A stretch of DNA of 64,000 nucleotides. It comes from Altererythrobacter sp. XM-24bin4. GTDB taxonomy: Bacteria; Pseudomonadota; Alphaproteobacteria; Sphingomonadales; Sphingomonadaceae. A program made the translations under genes and the position numbers. Location: assembly GCA_003149575.1 (NCBI GenBank), contig QCWG01000001.1:91183-155182 (forward strand), in the 5' to 3' direction. Shown piece after piece: positions 42,510-51,103 of this stretch. The notes beneath the pieces are model-generated. The model saw only the letters and a program-made list of their open reading frames with translations, was not told where the DNA came from and ran no database searches. Within the stretch, counting starts at the first letter, position 1. The number at the start of each line of letters is the position of its first letter.

Positions 42510-43016
42510 ATGAGTGATGACACGCCCGATAGCCTGATCCCGTATGACGAGATCGTTCAAGAAGCGCTGCGCGCCGTGGTTGGCCGCGTGCTCGGCGAGA
42601 TTGTGGCTGGCGGTAGCGAACTTCCCGGGGAGCATCATTTCTACATTACCTTCAAAACCGGCGCGCCGGGCGTTTCCATTCCAAAGCATCTGTGCGAGCG
42701 CTTCCCGGACGAGATGACGATCGTTCTGCAGAACAAGTTCTGGGAACTGAACGTGACTGATCATGGCTTTTCCGTCGGCCTGAGCTTCAATCAAATTCCG
42801 GCGAAGCTGGAAATTCCCTTCAGCGCGATCACCGCATTCGTTGATCCAGCGGTCGATTTTGGCCTGCAATTTCAGGCGACTGGCGACGACATGCCGCCCG
42901 AAGAGCATGAGAGTGCGCAGAATGATGGATCGGGAAGCGATGGCTCTAGCGAAGCACACGGCGCGCCTGATGATGGCTCGAACGTCGTGACCGTGGACTT
43001 CGGCCGCAAAAAATAG
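42510..43016 (+). CDS. sspB: ClpXP adaptor SspB (alphaproteobacterial type)
   Basis: A 168-residue delivery factor that hands ssrA-tagged and other substrates to ClpXP. The fold appears in the alphaproteobacterial form: IPYDEIVQEALRAVVGRVLG, HHFYITFKTGAPGVSIPKHL, FSVGLSFNQIPAKLEIPFSA and FVDPAVDFGLQF. A disordered Ser/Asp/Gly-rich linker ends in the conserved ClpX-tethering tail VVTVDFGRKK. I chose the ATG at 42510 for this length. It is divergent from hisB. Confidence 0.9.
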   Translation: MSDDTPDSLIPYDEIVQEALRAVVGRVLGEIVAGGSELPGEHHFYITFKTGAPGVSIPKHLCERFPDEMTIVLQNKFWELNVTDHGFSVGLSFNQIPAKLEIPFSAITAFVDPAVDFGLQFQATGDDMPPEEHESAQNDGSGSDGSSEAHGAPDDGSNVVTVDFGRKK

Positions 43017-43073
43017 GCGGGTTTCGCCCCACCAACTCTTGATTTTGAAGGCTGCCTTGCGCCAACAGCGCAC

Positions 43074-43721
43074 ATGGACGCAGAAAAGCAACAAAACGAC
43101 AAACTCCATCGCCGCGGGTTGATGTTCATCCTGTCCTCGCCATCGGGGGCAGGCAAAACGACCATGTCGCATAAGCTGCTGATGGCTGATGAAGAGATCA
43201 AGCTGTCGGTTTCAGCGACCACCCGCCCCAAGCGCCCGGGTGAGGTGGACGGCATAGATTACCACTTCGTGAGCGATGCCGAGTTCGACCGGATGGTCGA
43301 GAAAGACGAGTTCTACGAATGGGCCAATGTCTTTGATTATCGCTATGGCACGCCCAAAGCCTATATTCGCAAAGGCTTGAAAGAGGGCGAAGATTTTCTG
43401 TTCGACATCGATTGGCAGGGTACGCAGCAGCTCTACCAGCAAGACCAGCAGGACGTGGTCAGCGTATTTATCCTCCCGCCTAGTCTAACCGAATTGCGCC
43501 GCCGGTTGGAAAGCCGTGCGCAAGACAGTGCTCAAGTCATTGATGGCCGGATGGAGCGGGCGCGCAGCGAAATCAGCCACTGGGCCGAGTATGACTATGT
43601 GGTGATCAATGACGATGTCGATGAATGCTTCGTCAAAGTGCGCGAGATCCTGCATGCAGAGCGCATGCGCCGCACGCGCCAGACCGGGCTGATCCCGTTC
43701 GTACGCGAATTGACCGCATAG
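43074..43721 (+). CDS. gmk: Guanylate kinase
   Basis: Phosphorylates GMP to GDP. The 215-residue protein has the P-loop SSPSGAGKTTM, SVSATTRPKRPGEVDGIDYH for GMP binding, FYEWANVFDYRYGTPK, DWQGTQQLYQQ and VFILPPSLTELRRRLESRAQ. The first ATG gives a ten-residue hydrophilic extension before the conserved LHRRGLMFILSS. A weak ribosome-binding site precedes it. It follows sspB by 57 bases. Confidence 0.95.
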   Translation: MDAEKQQNDKLHRRGLMFILSSPSGAGKTTMSHKLLMADEEIKLSVSATTRPKRPGEVDGIDYHFVSDAEFDRMVEKDEFYEWANVFDYRYGTPKAYIRKGLKEGEDFLFDIDWQGTQQLYQQDQQDVVSVFILPPSLTELRRRLESRAQDSAQVIDGRMERARSEISHWAEYDYVVINDDVDECFVKVREILHAERMRRTRQTGLIPFVRELTA

Positions 43722-43733
43722 GGCTCTCGAAGG

Positions 43734-43762
43734 AAAAAGGCCGGAAGATCGCTCCTCCGGCC
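43734..43762 (-). terminator. Rho-independent terminator of the SDR gene
   Basis: On the minus strand GGCCGGA pairs with TCCGGCC (43739-43745/43756-43762), followed by TTTTT (43738-43734) as tail. It stands between the convergent gmk and SDR genes and is strong only for the minus-strand transcript. Confidence 0.75.
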
Positions 43763-43789
43763 CCAAAAGAATCTCTCACTTAAGATGCT

Positions 43790-44593
43790 TCAGCCCGCTG
43801 GATCGTTGAAGGTGCTGGGCAACCAAGCATTCACGACGCCGCCGTCTACGATCACGGTTTCGCCGACGACATAGTCGCCCGCACGGCTGCACAGGTAAAT
43901 CGCAGCGGCGGCCATATCTTCAGCCGTGCCGATCCGCCTGGCCGGAATGCCTGCAGCCGATGCATCGGGCGCGTTCTTGGCCGCTTTGTTCATCTCGCTA
44001 GGGAATGCACCCGGCGCGATGGAGCTGACCACGATGTTGTCCTTGATCAGGCGCGCCGCCACTCGGCGGGTCAGCTGAACCACGCCTGCTTTCGATGCTT
44101 GGTAGGCATAGGTTTCCCACGGGTTAATGCGGAAACCGTCAATCGATGAGACGTTGATCACCTTGGCAGGGCGGCCTTCACTTGCAGCAGCTACCAGCAG
44201 GTTATGCAGCTTTTGCGTCAGGAAGAACGGCGTCTTGACGTTCAGATCCATGGTGCGATGCCAGCCCGCTTCGCTGAATTCGAGATAATCCTGTCCCCAT
44301 GCCGCACCGGCGTTGTTGATCAGGATATCAAGCTTGTCTTCCTTGGCAGCAATCGCATCGGCCAATTGCTGCATACCATCCATTTGCGACAGATCGGCTT
44401 GCACGGGAATGACCTTGTCAGCGCCGAATTCCTCGACGGCTTCCTGCATCTGCTCGATCTTGCGCGCTGAGATATACACCCGTGCGCAGCCCGCGGCGAG
44501 CAGACCTTCAACGAACATCTTGCCGATCCCGCGTGATCCGCCTGTTACCAGCGCAACACGTCCGTCAAGGCCGAAAAGTGATTGAATATCCAT
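43790..44593 (-). CDS. Short-chain dehydrogenase/reductase
   Basis: A 267-residue classical SDR. The cofactor motif is TGGSRGIGKMFVEGLLAAGC, then NNAGAAWG, the catalytic Ser in VSSIDGF and YQASK with Tyr and Lys, ending with GETVIVDGGV. It follows two acyl-CoA dehydrogenase genes by 12 bases on the same strand, so it likely serves the same acyl-CoA pathway, for example as a hydroxyacyl-CoA dehydrogenase. Substrate not known. Confidence 0.9.
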   Translation of the reverse strand: MDIQSLFGLDGRVALVTGGSRGIGKMFVEGLLAAGCARVYISARKIEQMQEAVEEFGADKVIPVQADLSQMDGMQQLADAIAAKEDKLDILINNAGAAWGQDYLEFSEAGWHRTMDLNVKTPFFLTQKLHNLLVAAASEGRPAKVINVSSIDGFRINPWETYAYQASKAGVVQLTRRVAARLIKDNIVVSSIAPGAFPSEMNKAAKNAPDASAAGIPARRIGTAEDMAAAAIYLCSRAGDYVVGETVIVDGGVVNAWLPSTFNDPAG

Positions 44594-44605
44594 GAACTGG
44601 TCCCC

Positions 44606-45745
44606 TTAATATCCGCTCAGCTCGGCCACACGATTGGTATGGTAATAGGCGTCACCCAGGAATTCCTGCAGAGCGCGATCACGCTTCATATAGAGCCCGA
44701 TGTCATATTCGTCGGTCATGCCGATACCGCCATGCATCTGCACGCCTTCGCGCACAGCAAGGCCGGCAGTCTTTGCGACCTTGGCCTTTGCGACCGACAC
44801 CATCAGGTCCGCCTTTTCGCTGCCGCCGTCCAGCAGCTGCTGCGCCTTGATAACCGCCGCTCGTGCAATCTCGACTTCGGAGTAAAGATGCGCAGCTCGG
44901 TGCTGCAGCGCCTGGAATTCGCCGATCAGCTTGCCGAACTGTTTGCGCTGCTTGAGGTAATCGACGGTCATATCCATCGCTCCGCGTGCAACACCGACAC
45001 CTTCAGCCGCAGAGCCAACGCGGCCCGCATTCAGGATCTTGTTTAGCACCTCGCGCCCGCCATCAACTTCACCGATCACCGCGCCGCCATCCAGTTCGAC
45101 ATTGTCGAATGTGGTGTGCGTCGCCATCGAGCTGTCGACCAGGCGAACCGCGTCGTGGCTCATGCCAGCCGCATCCTTGGGCACAGCAAACAGCGTGATG
45201 CCATCTTCATCGGCATCGCTGCCTGACGTGCGCGCAGCGACAATGATCATGTCAGAGCTTGCGCCCTGAACAACAAAGTCCTTCTTGCCCGAGAGCTTGA
45301 AGCCATTGCCTGACTTTTCCGCCTTGCAAGCAATCCGTTCTGGCCGGTGCTTCGCGCCTTCGTCGATCGCAACCGCGAATACGCTGTCGCCTGCAACCAA
45401 GCCTGGCAGATAGCGGCCGCGCAGCTCTTCGCTGGCTTCGCCGAGCGCGGTTACTGCCAGCACAGAGCTGGTCAGGAAAGGTGACGGCGTCAAGTTGCGG
45501 CCAATCTCTTCCAGCACGATGCCCGCTTCGACATGGCCCATGCCAAGCCCGCCGTCTTCTTCGGAAACGAGGATGCCGGTAAAGCCCAACTCTGCCATTT
45601 CCTTCCACAGCGCGTGGCCGAATCCGTCCTTGCAATTGCGGTCGCGCCAATGGCGCAGCTGTTTCGCAATGGCACCTTCTTCGGCCATAAACTGGCTCGC
45701 GGTTTCCGCGAGCATGGCCTGATCTTCATTATGATAAAGGGGCAT
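44606..45745 (-). CDS. Acyl-CoA dehydrogenase (short subunit type)
   Basis: A 379-residue FAD-dependent dehydrogenase. Visible are EMAELGFTGILVSEEDGGLG, LTPSPFLTSSVLAV, FKLSGKKDFVVQGASSDMII, AEGVGVARGAMDMTVDYLKQ, RKQFGKLIGEFQALQHRAAH and the C-terminal QMHGGIGMTDEYDIGLYMKR. Its N-terminus is divergent, and together with the adjacent 396-residue paralogue it probably forms one of the heteromeric ACADs known in actinobacterial and sphingomonad steroid or acyl catabolism. The paralogue ends three bases before it. Confidence 0.88.
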   Translation of the reverse strand: MPLYHNEDQAMLAETASQFMAEEGAIAKQLRHWRDRNCKDGFGHALWKEMAELGFTGILVSEEDGGLGMGHVEAGIVLEEIGRNLTPSPFLTSSVLAVTALGEASEELRGRYLPGLVAGDSVFAVAIDEGAKHRPERIACKAEKSGNGFKLSGKKDFVVQGASSDMIIVAARTSGSDADEDGITLFAVPKDAAGMSHDAVRLVDSSMATHTTFDNVELDGGAVIGEVDGGREVLNKILNAGRVGSAAEGVGVARGAMDMTVDYLKQRKQFGKLIGEFQALQHRAAHLYSEVEIARAAVIKAQQLLDGGSEKADLMVSVAKAKVAKTAGLAVREGVQMHGGIGMTDEYDIGLYMKRDRALQEFLGDAYYHTNRVAELSGY

Positions 45746-45748
45746 CGA

Positions 45749-46939
45749 TCAAGCTCCCGGCAGATCAAGAATACGTTTGGAAATGACGTTCAGCATCACT
45801 TCGGATGTGCCGCCTTCGATCGAGTTCGCCTTGGTGCGCAGCCAGTTACGCGATGGCTTGCCGCCGCCTGTCTCTTCGCTGTCCCATTCCAGGCTGCGCG
45901 ATCCGCCCGCGCTCATCATCAGCTCATGGCGGCGCTTGTTCAGTTCGGTGCCGGCATATTTCATCATATTGGGCTGCGCCGGATGCGCTTTGCCCACCTT
46001 GATCTCGTCGAGGAACTTCTCACCCATGCAGCCATAGGCGAGCGCATCGACGTCAAAGTCAGCAAGGTCTGCACGCAGTATCGGATCAAGCTCACCGCCA
46101 TCCTTGTTGGCATGGCGTGACATCGCAGCACCAAGAGTGCCTGTATTGCCGCCGTCCGCGCCAGAGATCATCTCGCGCTCATGGCCGAGCAGATATTTCG
46201 CCACATCCCAGCCGCGATTGATCTCACCCACATAGCCCGGGCAGTCCTCGCCATAGCTCTTGGGCACTTTGACATCGTCAAAGAAGGTTTCGCAGAACGG
46301 GCTGCTGCCGCTGATCAGCTTGATCGGCTTGGTGGACACGCCTTCGCCCGCCATGTCGAACAGCATGAAGGTGATGCCCTGATATTTGTTTTCCTTGTCG
46401 GTTCGGACAAGGCAGAAAATCCAGTCGGCGTGATCTGCGTATGAGGTCCAGATCTTCTGGCCATTGACCACCCAATGGTCACCTTTGTCTTCGCCAAAGG
46501 TTTGCATCGAGACGAGGTCAGAGCCGCTGCCCGGCTCTGAATATCCCTGACACCAACGGATTTCACCGCGGGCGATTTCATTGAGGAACCGCTGCTTCTG
46601 ACCTTCGGTACCAAAGTGCAGCAATGCCGGGCCAAGCATCCAGATGCCGAACGAGCTAAGCGGCGAGCGCGCGCCGATGGCCGCCATTTCCTGACGCAAC
46701 ACTTTGGCTTCTGCCGGGCTCAGGCCAGCCCCGCCATATTCCTTGGGCCATGCAGGCACGGTATAGCCCTTGGCCACACAAGCCTCAAACCAGGCCTTCT
46801 GCGCGTCATTCTTGAAAGTAGCGCTGCGGCCACCCCAATAGACATCGTCTTCATCGCGCACTGGCTGGCGCATTTCGGGGGGGCAATTTGATTGAAGCCA
46901 AGCGCGGGTTTCTTCGCGGAAGCTCTCCAGATCGGACAT
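45749..46939 (-). CDS. Acyl-CoA dehydrogenase
   Basis: A 396-residue ACAD. Motifs include WPKEYGGAGLSPAEAKVLRQ, RWCQGYSEPGSGSDLVSMQT at the flavin site, WVVNGQKIWTSYADHADWIF, GMMKYAGTELNKRRHELMMS-like NMMKYAGTELNKRRHELMMS, and EGGTSEVMLNVISKRILDLP at the C-terminus. The catalytic Glu appears to lie in the middle of the C-terminal half, as usual. It is the first gene of the minus-strand run, with a candidate operator upstream at 46968. Confidence 0.9.
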   Translation of the reverse strand: MSDLESFREETRAWLQSNCPPEMRQPVRDEDDVYWGGRSATFKNDAQKAWFEACVAKGYTVPAWPKEYGGAGLSPAEAKVLRQEMAAIGARSPLSSFGIWMLGPALLHFGTEGQKQRFLNEIARGEIRWCQGYSEPGSGSDLVSMQTFGEDKGDHWVVNGQKIWTSYADHADWIFCLVRTDKENKYQGITFMLFDMAGEGVSTKPIKLISGSSPFCETFFDDVKVPKSYGEDCPGYVGEINRGWDVAKYLLGHEREMISGADGGNTGTLGAAMSRHANKDGGELDPILRADLADFDVDALAYGCMGEKFLDEIKVGKAHPAQPNMMKYAGTELNKRRHELMMSAGGSRSLEWDSEETGGGKPSRNWLRTKANSIEGGTSEVMLNVISKRILDLPGA

Positions 46940-46967
46940 GTCCGACTCTCCTCTATTGGTCTCTCAC

Positions 46968-47083
46968 TTGACGCTTACGTTAGGGTGATTTGCACCCTTC
47001 CCGCAAGCACAGTCGTGACAGGCCCGTATGCCGTAGCGTCAGGACAGATTGCGTTGACGTAAGCGGAGGTTCGCTTACGCTAA
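46968..47083. promoter_or_regulatory. Divergent promoter region with GCTTACG motifs
   Basis: The gap between the divergent ACAD and MFS genes carries three copies of a GCTTACG motif: TTGACGCTTACGTTAG at 46968-46983, an inverted one inside TTGACGTAAGCG (47054-47065), and CGCTTACGCTAAC (47072 onward). The first looks like a LiuR/MerR-type branched-acid regulator box TTGACGTTTACGTCAA, with three differences. The regulator itself is not in the window, so this is inference from pattern. Confidence 0.45.
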
Positions 47084-47150
47084 CGGCAATGCATGGGGAG
47101 AGCTGCATGTCCAGATTCGCGCTGATTCGCCGCATCAAACGGGTGCGCGC

Positions 47151-48575
47151 ATGACGGATATTGTTCAGCGCCTGCCGCTTCGAACCAAGCTGACCTACGG
47201 TTTCGGATCTGTTGCCTACGGCATCAAGGACAATGGCTTCGCCACATTCCTGCTGTTCTATTACAATCAGGTCGTTGGCATGCGGGCCGATCTTGTCAGC
47301 CTCGCTATTGCTCTGGCGCTGATTGCTGACGCTTTCATTGACCCCATGGTCGGCCATTGGAGCGACAAGACACGCACGAGGATCGGCCGCCGTCACCCCT
47401 GGCTCTATGCATCGGTTATCCCGATCGCGATCACTTGGATCCTATTGTGGCATCCGCCCGCGATGAGCGAATGGGAGACCTTCGGATATCTCTTCCTGAC
47501 AGCCATGTTCGTGCGAATCGCGTTCTCCGCTTACGAAGTGCCCTCGCTGGCACTGCTGCCGGAGCTAAGCCGGGACTACCACGATCGCACCGCCATCATG
47601 CGTTACCGATTCCTGTTCGGATGGGGCGGCGGCCTCGCCATCATGTTCCTGGCCTACGCCGTATTCCTGGCACCGACGGAGGAATTTGCCAACGGCCAGC
47701 TCAATCCGGCGGGCTATTCGCAATATGCGATCCTGGGCGCTTGCGTGATGGTCATTGCAGCACTGACCGCCGCAATCGCAACCCAAAAGCAGATCGTGAA
47801 GCAGTATCAAGGCAACACCAAATTGGCCGATACTGCGCATGGAATGTCCGAGTTTCTTGGCGCATTCCGATACAAACCATTCCTGCTGTTGATGTTTGCG
47901 GGCGTGTTTGCCTTCACCAACCAATGGCTGATCTTCGCGCTTTCGATCTATCTCTTCACGCATGTGTGGGAATTCACACAAGGCCAGTTCACAGTCTATT
48001 CGGCGATGCTTTTCATTGCCGCATTTGTGGCCTTTGTCGCGGTGACGCCGGTCTCAATAAGGCTTGGCAAAGCGAGAGCGGCCGCGCTGTTGACGGTCAT
48101 CTCGCTTACTCTGGGCACGCTGCCTTATTGGCTACGGTTTGCCGACCTGTTCCCCGTTGCAGGTACTCCGATCATGTTCCCGGTCTTGCTGACATTCCTT
48201 GTCGCCTCAACCGCCGCGGGAATTTCCGCGATGATACTGACACTGTCGATGATTGCCGACGTGTCCGATCACTATGAGTTCGAAACCGGCAAGAAGACCG
48301 AAGGGCTGTTTTCGTCTGGCATGTTCTTCATGCAAAAGATCGTGAATGGGATCGGCATCCTGCTGTCTGGCCTCATAATCGCTCTGGTGGGATTGCCGTC
48401 CGGAGCGGGTGCAGGGACGGTGGATGGCGCGATAGTAGACAATCTCGCGCTTTCGTATCTGGCGATTGCCACCGTAATCAGCCTGATCGGGGCATGGGCT
48501 TACACCTTGTTCCCGCTGGGCGAGAATGAACACGCGGTTCGTGAAGCACATCGTGGCGGAGGCGCTGCGAGTTAA
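47151..48575 (+). CDS. MFS transporter, GPH sugar:cation symporter type
   Basis: A 474-residue inner-membrane carrier with about 12 hydrophobic segments. The GPH pattern is TKLTYGFGSVAYGIKDNGFA, DAFIDPMVGHWSDKTRTRIG, RRHPWLYASVIPIAITWILL, and later FALFAFTNQWLIFALSIYLF-like FAFTNQWLIFALSIYLF and SMIADVSDHYEFETGKKTEG. Classical members carry glycosides with sodium or proton; in acyl-CoA clusters of sphingomonads, the relatives often carry unknown organic acids. It is divergent from the ACAD genes and is followed by an ACAD after 84 bases. Confidence 0.88.
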   Translation: MTDIVQRLPLRTKLTYGFGSVAYGIKDNGFATFLLFYYNQVVGMRADLVSLAIALALIADAFIDPMVGHWSDKTRTRIGRRHPWLYASVIPIAITWILLWHPPAMSEWETFGYLFLTAMFVRIAFSAYEVPSLALLPELSRDYHDRTAIMRYRFLFGWGGGLAIMFLAYAVFLAPTEEFANGQLNPAGYSQYAILGACVMVIAALTAAIATQKQIVKQYQGNTKLADTAHGMSEFLGAFRYKPFLLLMFAGVFAFTNQWLIFALSIYLFTHVWEFTQGQFTVYSAMLFIAAFVAFVAVTPVSIRLGKARAAALLTVISLTLGTLPYWLRFADLFPVAGTPIMFPVLLTFLVASTAAGISAMILTLSMIADVSDHYEFETGKKTEGLFSSGMFFMQKIVNGIGILLSGLIIALVGLPSGAGAGTVDGAIVDNLALSYLAIATVISLIGAWAYTLFPLGENEHAVREAHRGGGAAS

Positions 48576-48658
48576 ACTATCAAATCAATGCTTGGCGCAT
48601 ACCATCGGCTCTGCCACGGTCGCGCCAAATCGACGGACAAAATTGACAGGAGAACCCC

Positions 48659-49993
48659 ATGGATTTCGAACCGACAGAACGCCAGCAATACTGGGTCGGC
48701 CGCGTGCGCGACTTCATCGAAGCCAATGTACGCCCGGCTGTAGCGACTTATAAGGCGCAAGACGCCGAAGGTGACCGCTGGAAAGTGATCCAGGTGGTTG
48801 AAGATCTAAAGGCCAAGGCCAAGGGCGAAGGCATCTGGAACCTGTTCATGCCGCCGCGCAATGACAGCCACCACCATGTTGACGAGACCTTCGAATTTGA
48901 AGGTCCCGGCCTGACCAACCTTGAGTACGCGCTATGCGCGGAAGAGATGGGCCGCATCGGTTTCGCTTCGGAAGTTTTCAACTGCTCCGCGCCGGATACC
49001 GGCAATATGGAAGTCTTTTTCCGCTATGGCACGCGCGAGCAAAAGGATCGCTGGCTGACCCCGCTGATGAATGGCGAGATCCGTTCTGCCTTTTTGATGA
49101 CGGAGCCTTACACAGCCAGCTCTGACGCGACCAATATCGAAACCCGGATCGAGCGTGATGGCGATGAATATGTCATCAATGGCCGCAAATGGTGGTCATC
49201 CGGGCTGGGTGATCCGCGCTGTAAAGTCGCGATCGTGATGGGCAAGACCAATTTCGAGGCCAAGCGTCACGCGCAGCAATCGCAGGTTATTGTCCCGATG
49301 GATACGCCGGGCGTTAACATCCTGCGCCATTTGCCGGTGTTCGGCTATGACGATGCACCGCATGGCCATATGGAAGTCGAACTGACGGACGTGCGCGTAC
49401 CAGTCGAGAATGTTCTTCTGGGTGAAGGACGCGGTTTCGAGATTGCGCAAGGTCGCTTGGGCCCGGGCCGCATCCACCACTGCATGCGCACCATCGGTGT
49501 TGCCGAGGAAGCGCTGCACAAGATGTGCAAGCGTCTGCAGGAACGCGAAGCTTTCGGCAAACCGATCTACAAGCATTCGGTTTGGGAGGAGCGCGTGGCA
49601 CGTGCCCGGATCGATATCGACATGACCCGTCTGCTTTGCCTCAAGGCTGCTGACATGATGGACAAGGTCGGCAACAAGACGGCGAAACAGGAGATCGCGA
49701 TGATCAAGGTACAGGCACCGAATATGGCGCTGCGGATCATTGACGATGCAATCCAGGCGCATGGCGGCGGCGGCGTGTCAGATGACTATGGCTTGGCCAA
49801 TGCCTATGCGCATCAACGCACGCTGCGACTGGCCGATGGGCCGGATGAAGTCCATGCGCGTTCGATCGCTCGCATGGAATTCGCCAAGCATATGCCGCAG
49901 GCTGGCCCAACCGCAAACGCGCTGCGCGATGGCAATGCGCCGACGATGGGCGATGACAGCTTCAGCTCTGGTGATATGGGCGTGGCGCGCTAA
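48659..49993 (+). CDS. ACAD10/11-like acyl-CoA dehydrogenase
   Basis: A 444-residue ACAD with the long form typical of ACAD11-related enzymes. Seen are [120 protein letters not shown] and [20 protein letters not shown]. In animals ACAD10 and ACAD11 fuse this domain to an APH-type kinase; here a kinase gene lies two genes downstream. AGGAGAA precedes the ATG. Confidence 0.9.
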   Translation: MDFEPTERQQYWVGRVRDFIEANVRPAVATYKAQDAEGDRWKVIQVVEDLKAKAKGEGIWNLFMPPRNDSHHHVDETFEFEGPGLTNLEYALCAEEMGRIGFASEVFNCSAPDTGNMEVFFRYGTREQKDRWLTPLMNGEIRSAFLMTEPYTASSDATNIETRIERDGDEYVINGRKWWSSGLGDPRCKVAIVMGKTNFEAKRHAQQSQVIVPMDTPGVNILRHLPVFGYDDAPHGHMEVELTDVRVPVENVLLGEGRGFEIAQGRLGPGRIHHCMRTIGVAEEALHKMCKRLQEREAFGKPIYKHSVWEERVARARIDIDMTRLLCLKAADMMDKVGNKTAKQEIAMIKVQAPNMALRIIDDAIQAHGGGGVSDDYGLANAYAHQRTLRLADGPDEVHARSIARMEFAKHMPQAGPTANALRDGNAPTMGDDSFSSGDMGVAR

Positions 49994-50014
49994 ACGGGGG
50001 CATAGGAGAGAAAC

Positions 50015-51103
50015 ATGGCTAAGGCAGCAATACTGGAAACGCCCGGTCAAGGCCTCGTGATCGGGGGCATCAAGCTCGCCGATCCTGCGCCACACGAAGT
50101 GCTGATCGACACCAAAGCCTGCGGGCTTTGTCATTCGGATCTGCACTTCATCGACGGGGCATATCCGCACCCGCTGCCTGCCATTCCCGGCCATGAGGCG
50201 GCCGGTGTTGTTCGCGCTGTGGGCAGCGAAGTACGCAGCGTGAAGCCGGGCGATCATGTGGTCTCATGTCTCAGCGCGTTTTGCGGCCAATGCGAGTTCT
50301 GTGTGACCGGACGCATGGCGTTGTGCCTTGGTGCCAATACCCGACGCGGGCCTGATAGCGCGCCGCGTATTAGCCGGGCAGACGGTTCACCCGTGAACCA
50401 GATGCTCAATCTCTCTGCGTTCAGCGAGCAAATGCTGATCCATGAAAATGCCTGTGTTTCCATCGACAAGGATATGCCGCTGGATCGTGCCGCTGTGATC
50501 GGTTGCGCTGTCACGACCGGCGCAGGCACAATCTTCAACGCGGCCAATGTGACCCCGGGCGAGACTGTGCTGGTGGTCGGTTGCGGCGGGGTTGGCCTTG
50601 CCGCCATCAACGCCGCCAAGATAGCTGGCGCAGGTAAAGTGATCGCGGCTGATCCTTTGCCCAAAAAGCGGGAGCTGGCGAAGGTGCTGGGCGCAACACA
50701 CACGGTCGACGCATTGGCTGACGATGTTGTGAAGCAGATCATGGATATCTCTGGTGGCGGCGTGCACTACGGTATCGAAGCCGTCGGGCGGCAGGCTTCA
50801 GCTGATCTGGCGGTCGCTTCGCTGCGGCGCGGCGGCACAGCGATCATCCTCGGCATGATGCCGTTGGACTGCAAAGTCGGTTTGGGCGCGATGGATTTGC
50901 TCAGCGGCAAGAAGCTGCAAGGCGCGATCATGGGCGAAAACCACTTCCCCGTGGACCTGCCGCGTCTGGTGGATTTCTACATGCGCGGGCTGCTCGATCT
51001 CGACACCATCATTGCCGAACGCATTCCGCTGGAGGATATCAACAAGGGCTTCGACAAGATGCGCGAGGGGCATTCAGCACGCAGCGTGGTGGTGTTTGAC
51101 TGA
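50015..51103 (+). CDS. Zinc-dependent alcohol dehydrogenase (class III-like)
   Basis: A 362-residue medium-chain dehydrogenase. The catalytic zinc site is CGLCHSDLHFIDG with PAIPGHEAAGVV, the structural zinc site has four Cys in FCGQCEFCVTGRMALC, and the NAD-binding loop is VVGCGGVGLAAINAAKIAGA. It should oxidise an alcohol, possibly a hydroxyacyl-CoA or a released alcohol intermediate, given its position between the ACAD and the kinase. Its stop overlaps the kinase start (TGATG). Confidence 0.9.
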   Translation: MAKAAILETPGQGLVIGGIKLADPAPHEVLIDTKACGLCHSDLHFIDGAYPHPLPAIPGHEAAGVVRAVGSEVRSVKPGDHVVSCLSAFCGQCEFCVTGRMALCLGANTRRGPDSAPRISRADGSPVNQMLNLSAFSEQMLIHENACVSIDKDMPLDRAAVIGCAVTTGAGTIFNAANVTPGETVLVVGCGGVGLAAINAAKIAGAGKVIAADPLPKKRELAKVLGATHTVDALADDVVKQIMDISGGGVHYGIEAVGRQASADLAVASLRRGGTAIILGMMPLDCKVGLGAMDLLSGKKLQGAIMGENHFPVDLPRLVDFYMRGLLDLDTIIAERIPLEDINKGFDKMREGHSARSVVVFD

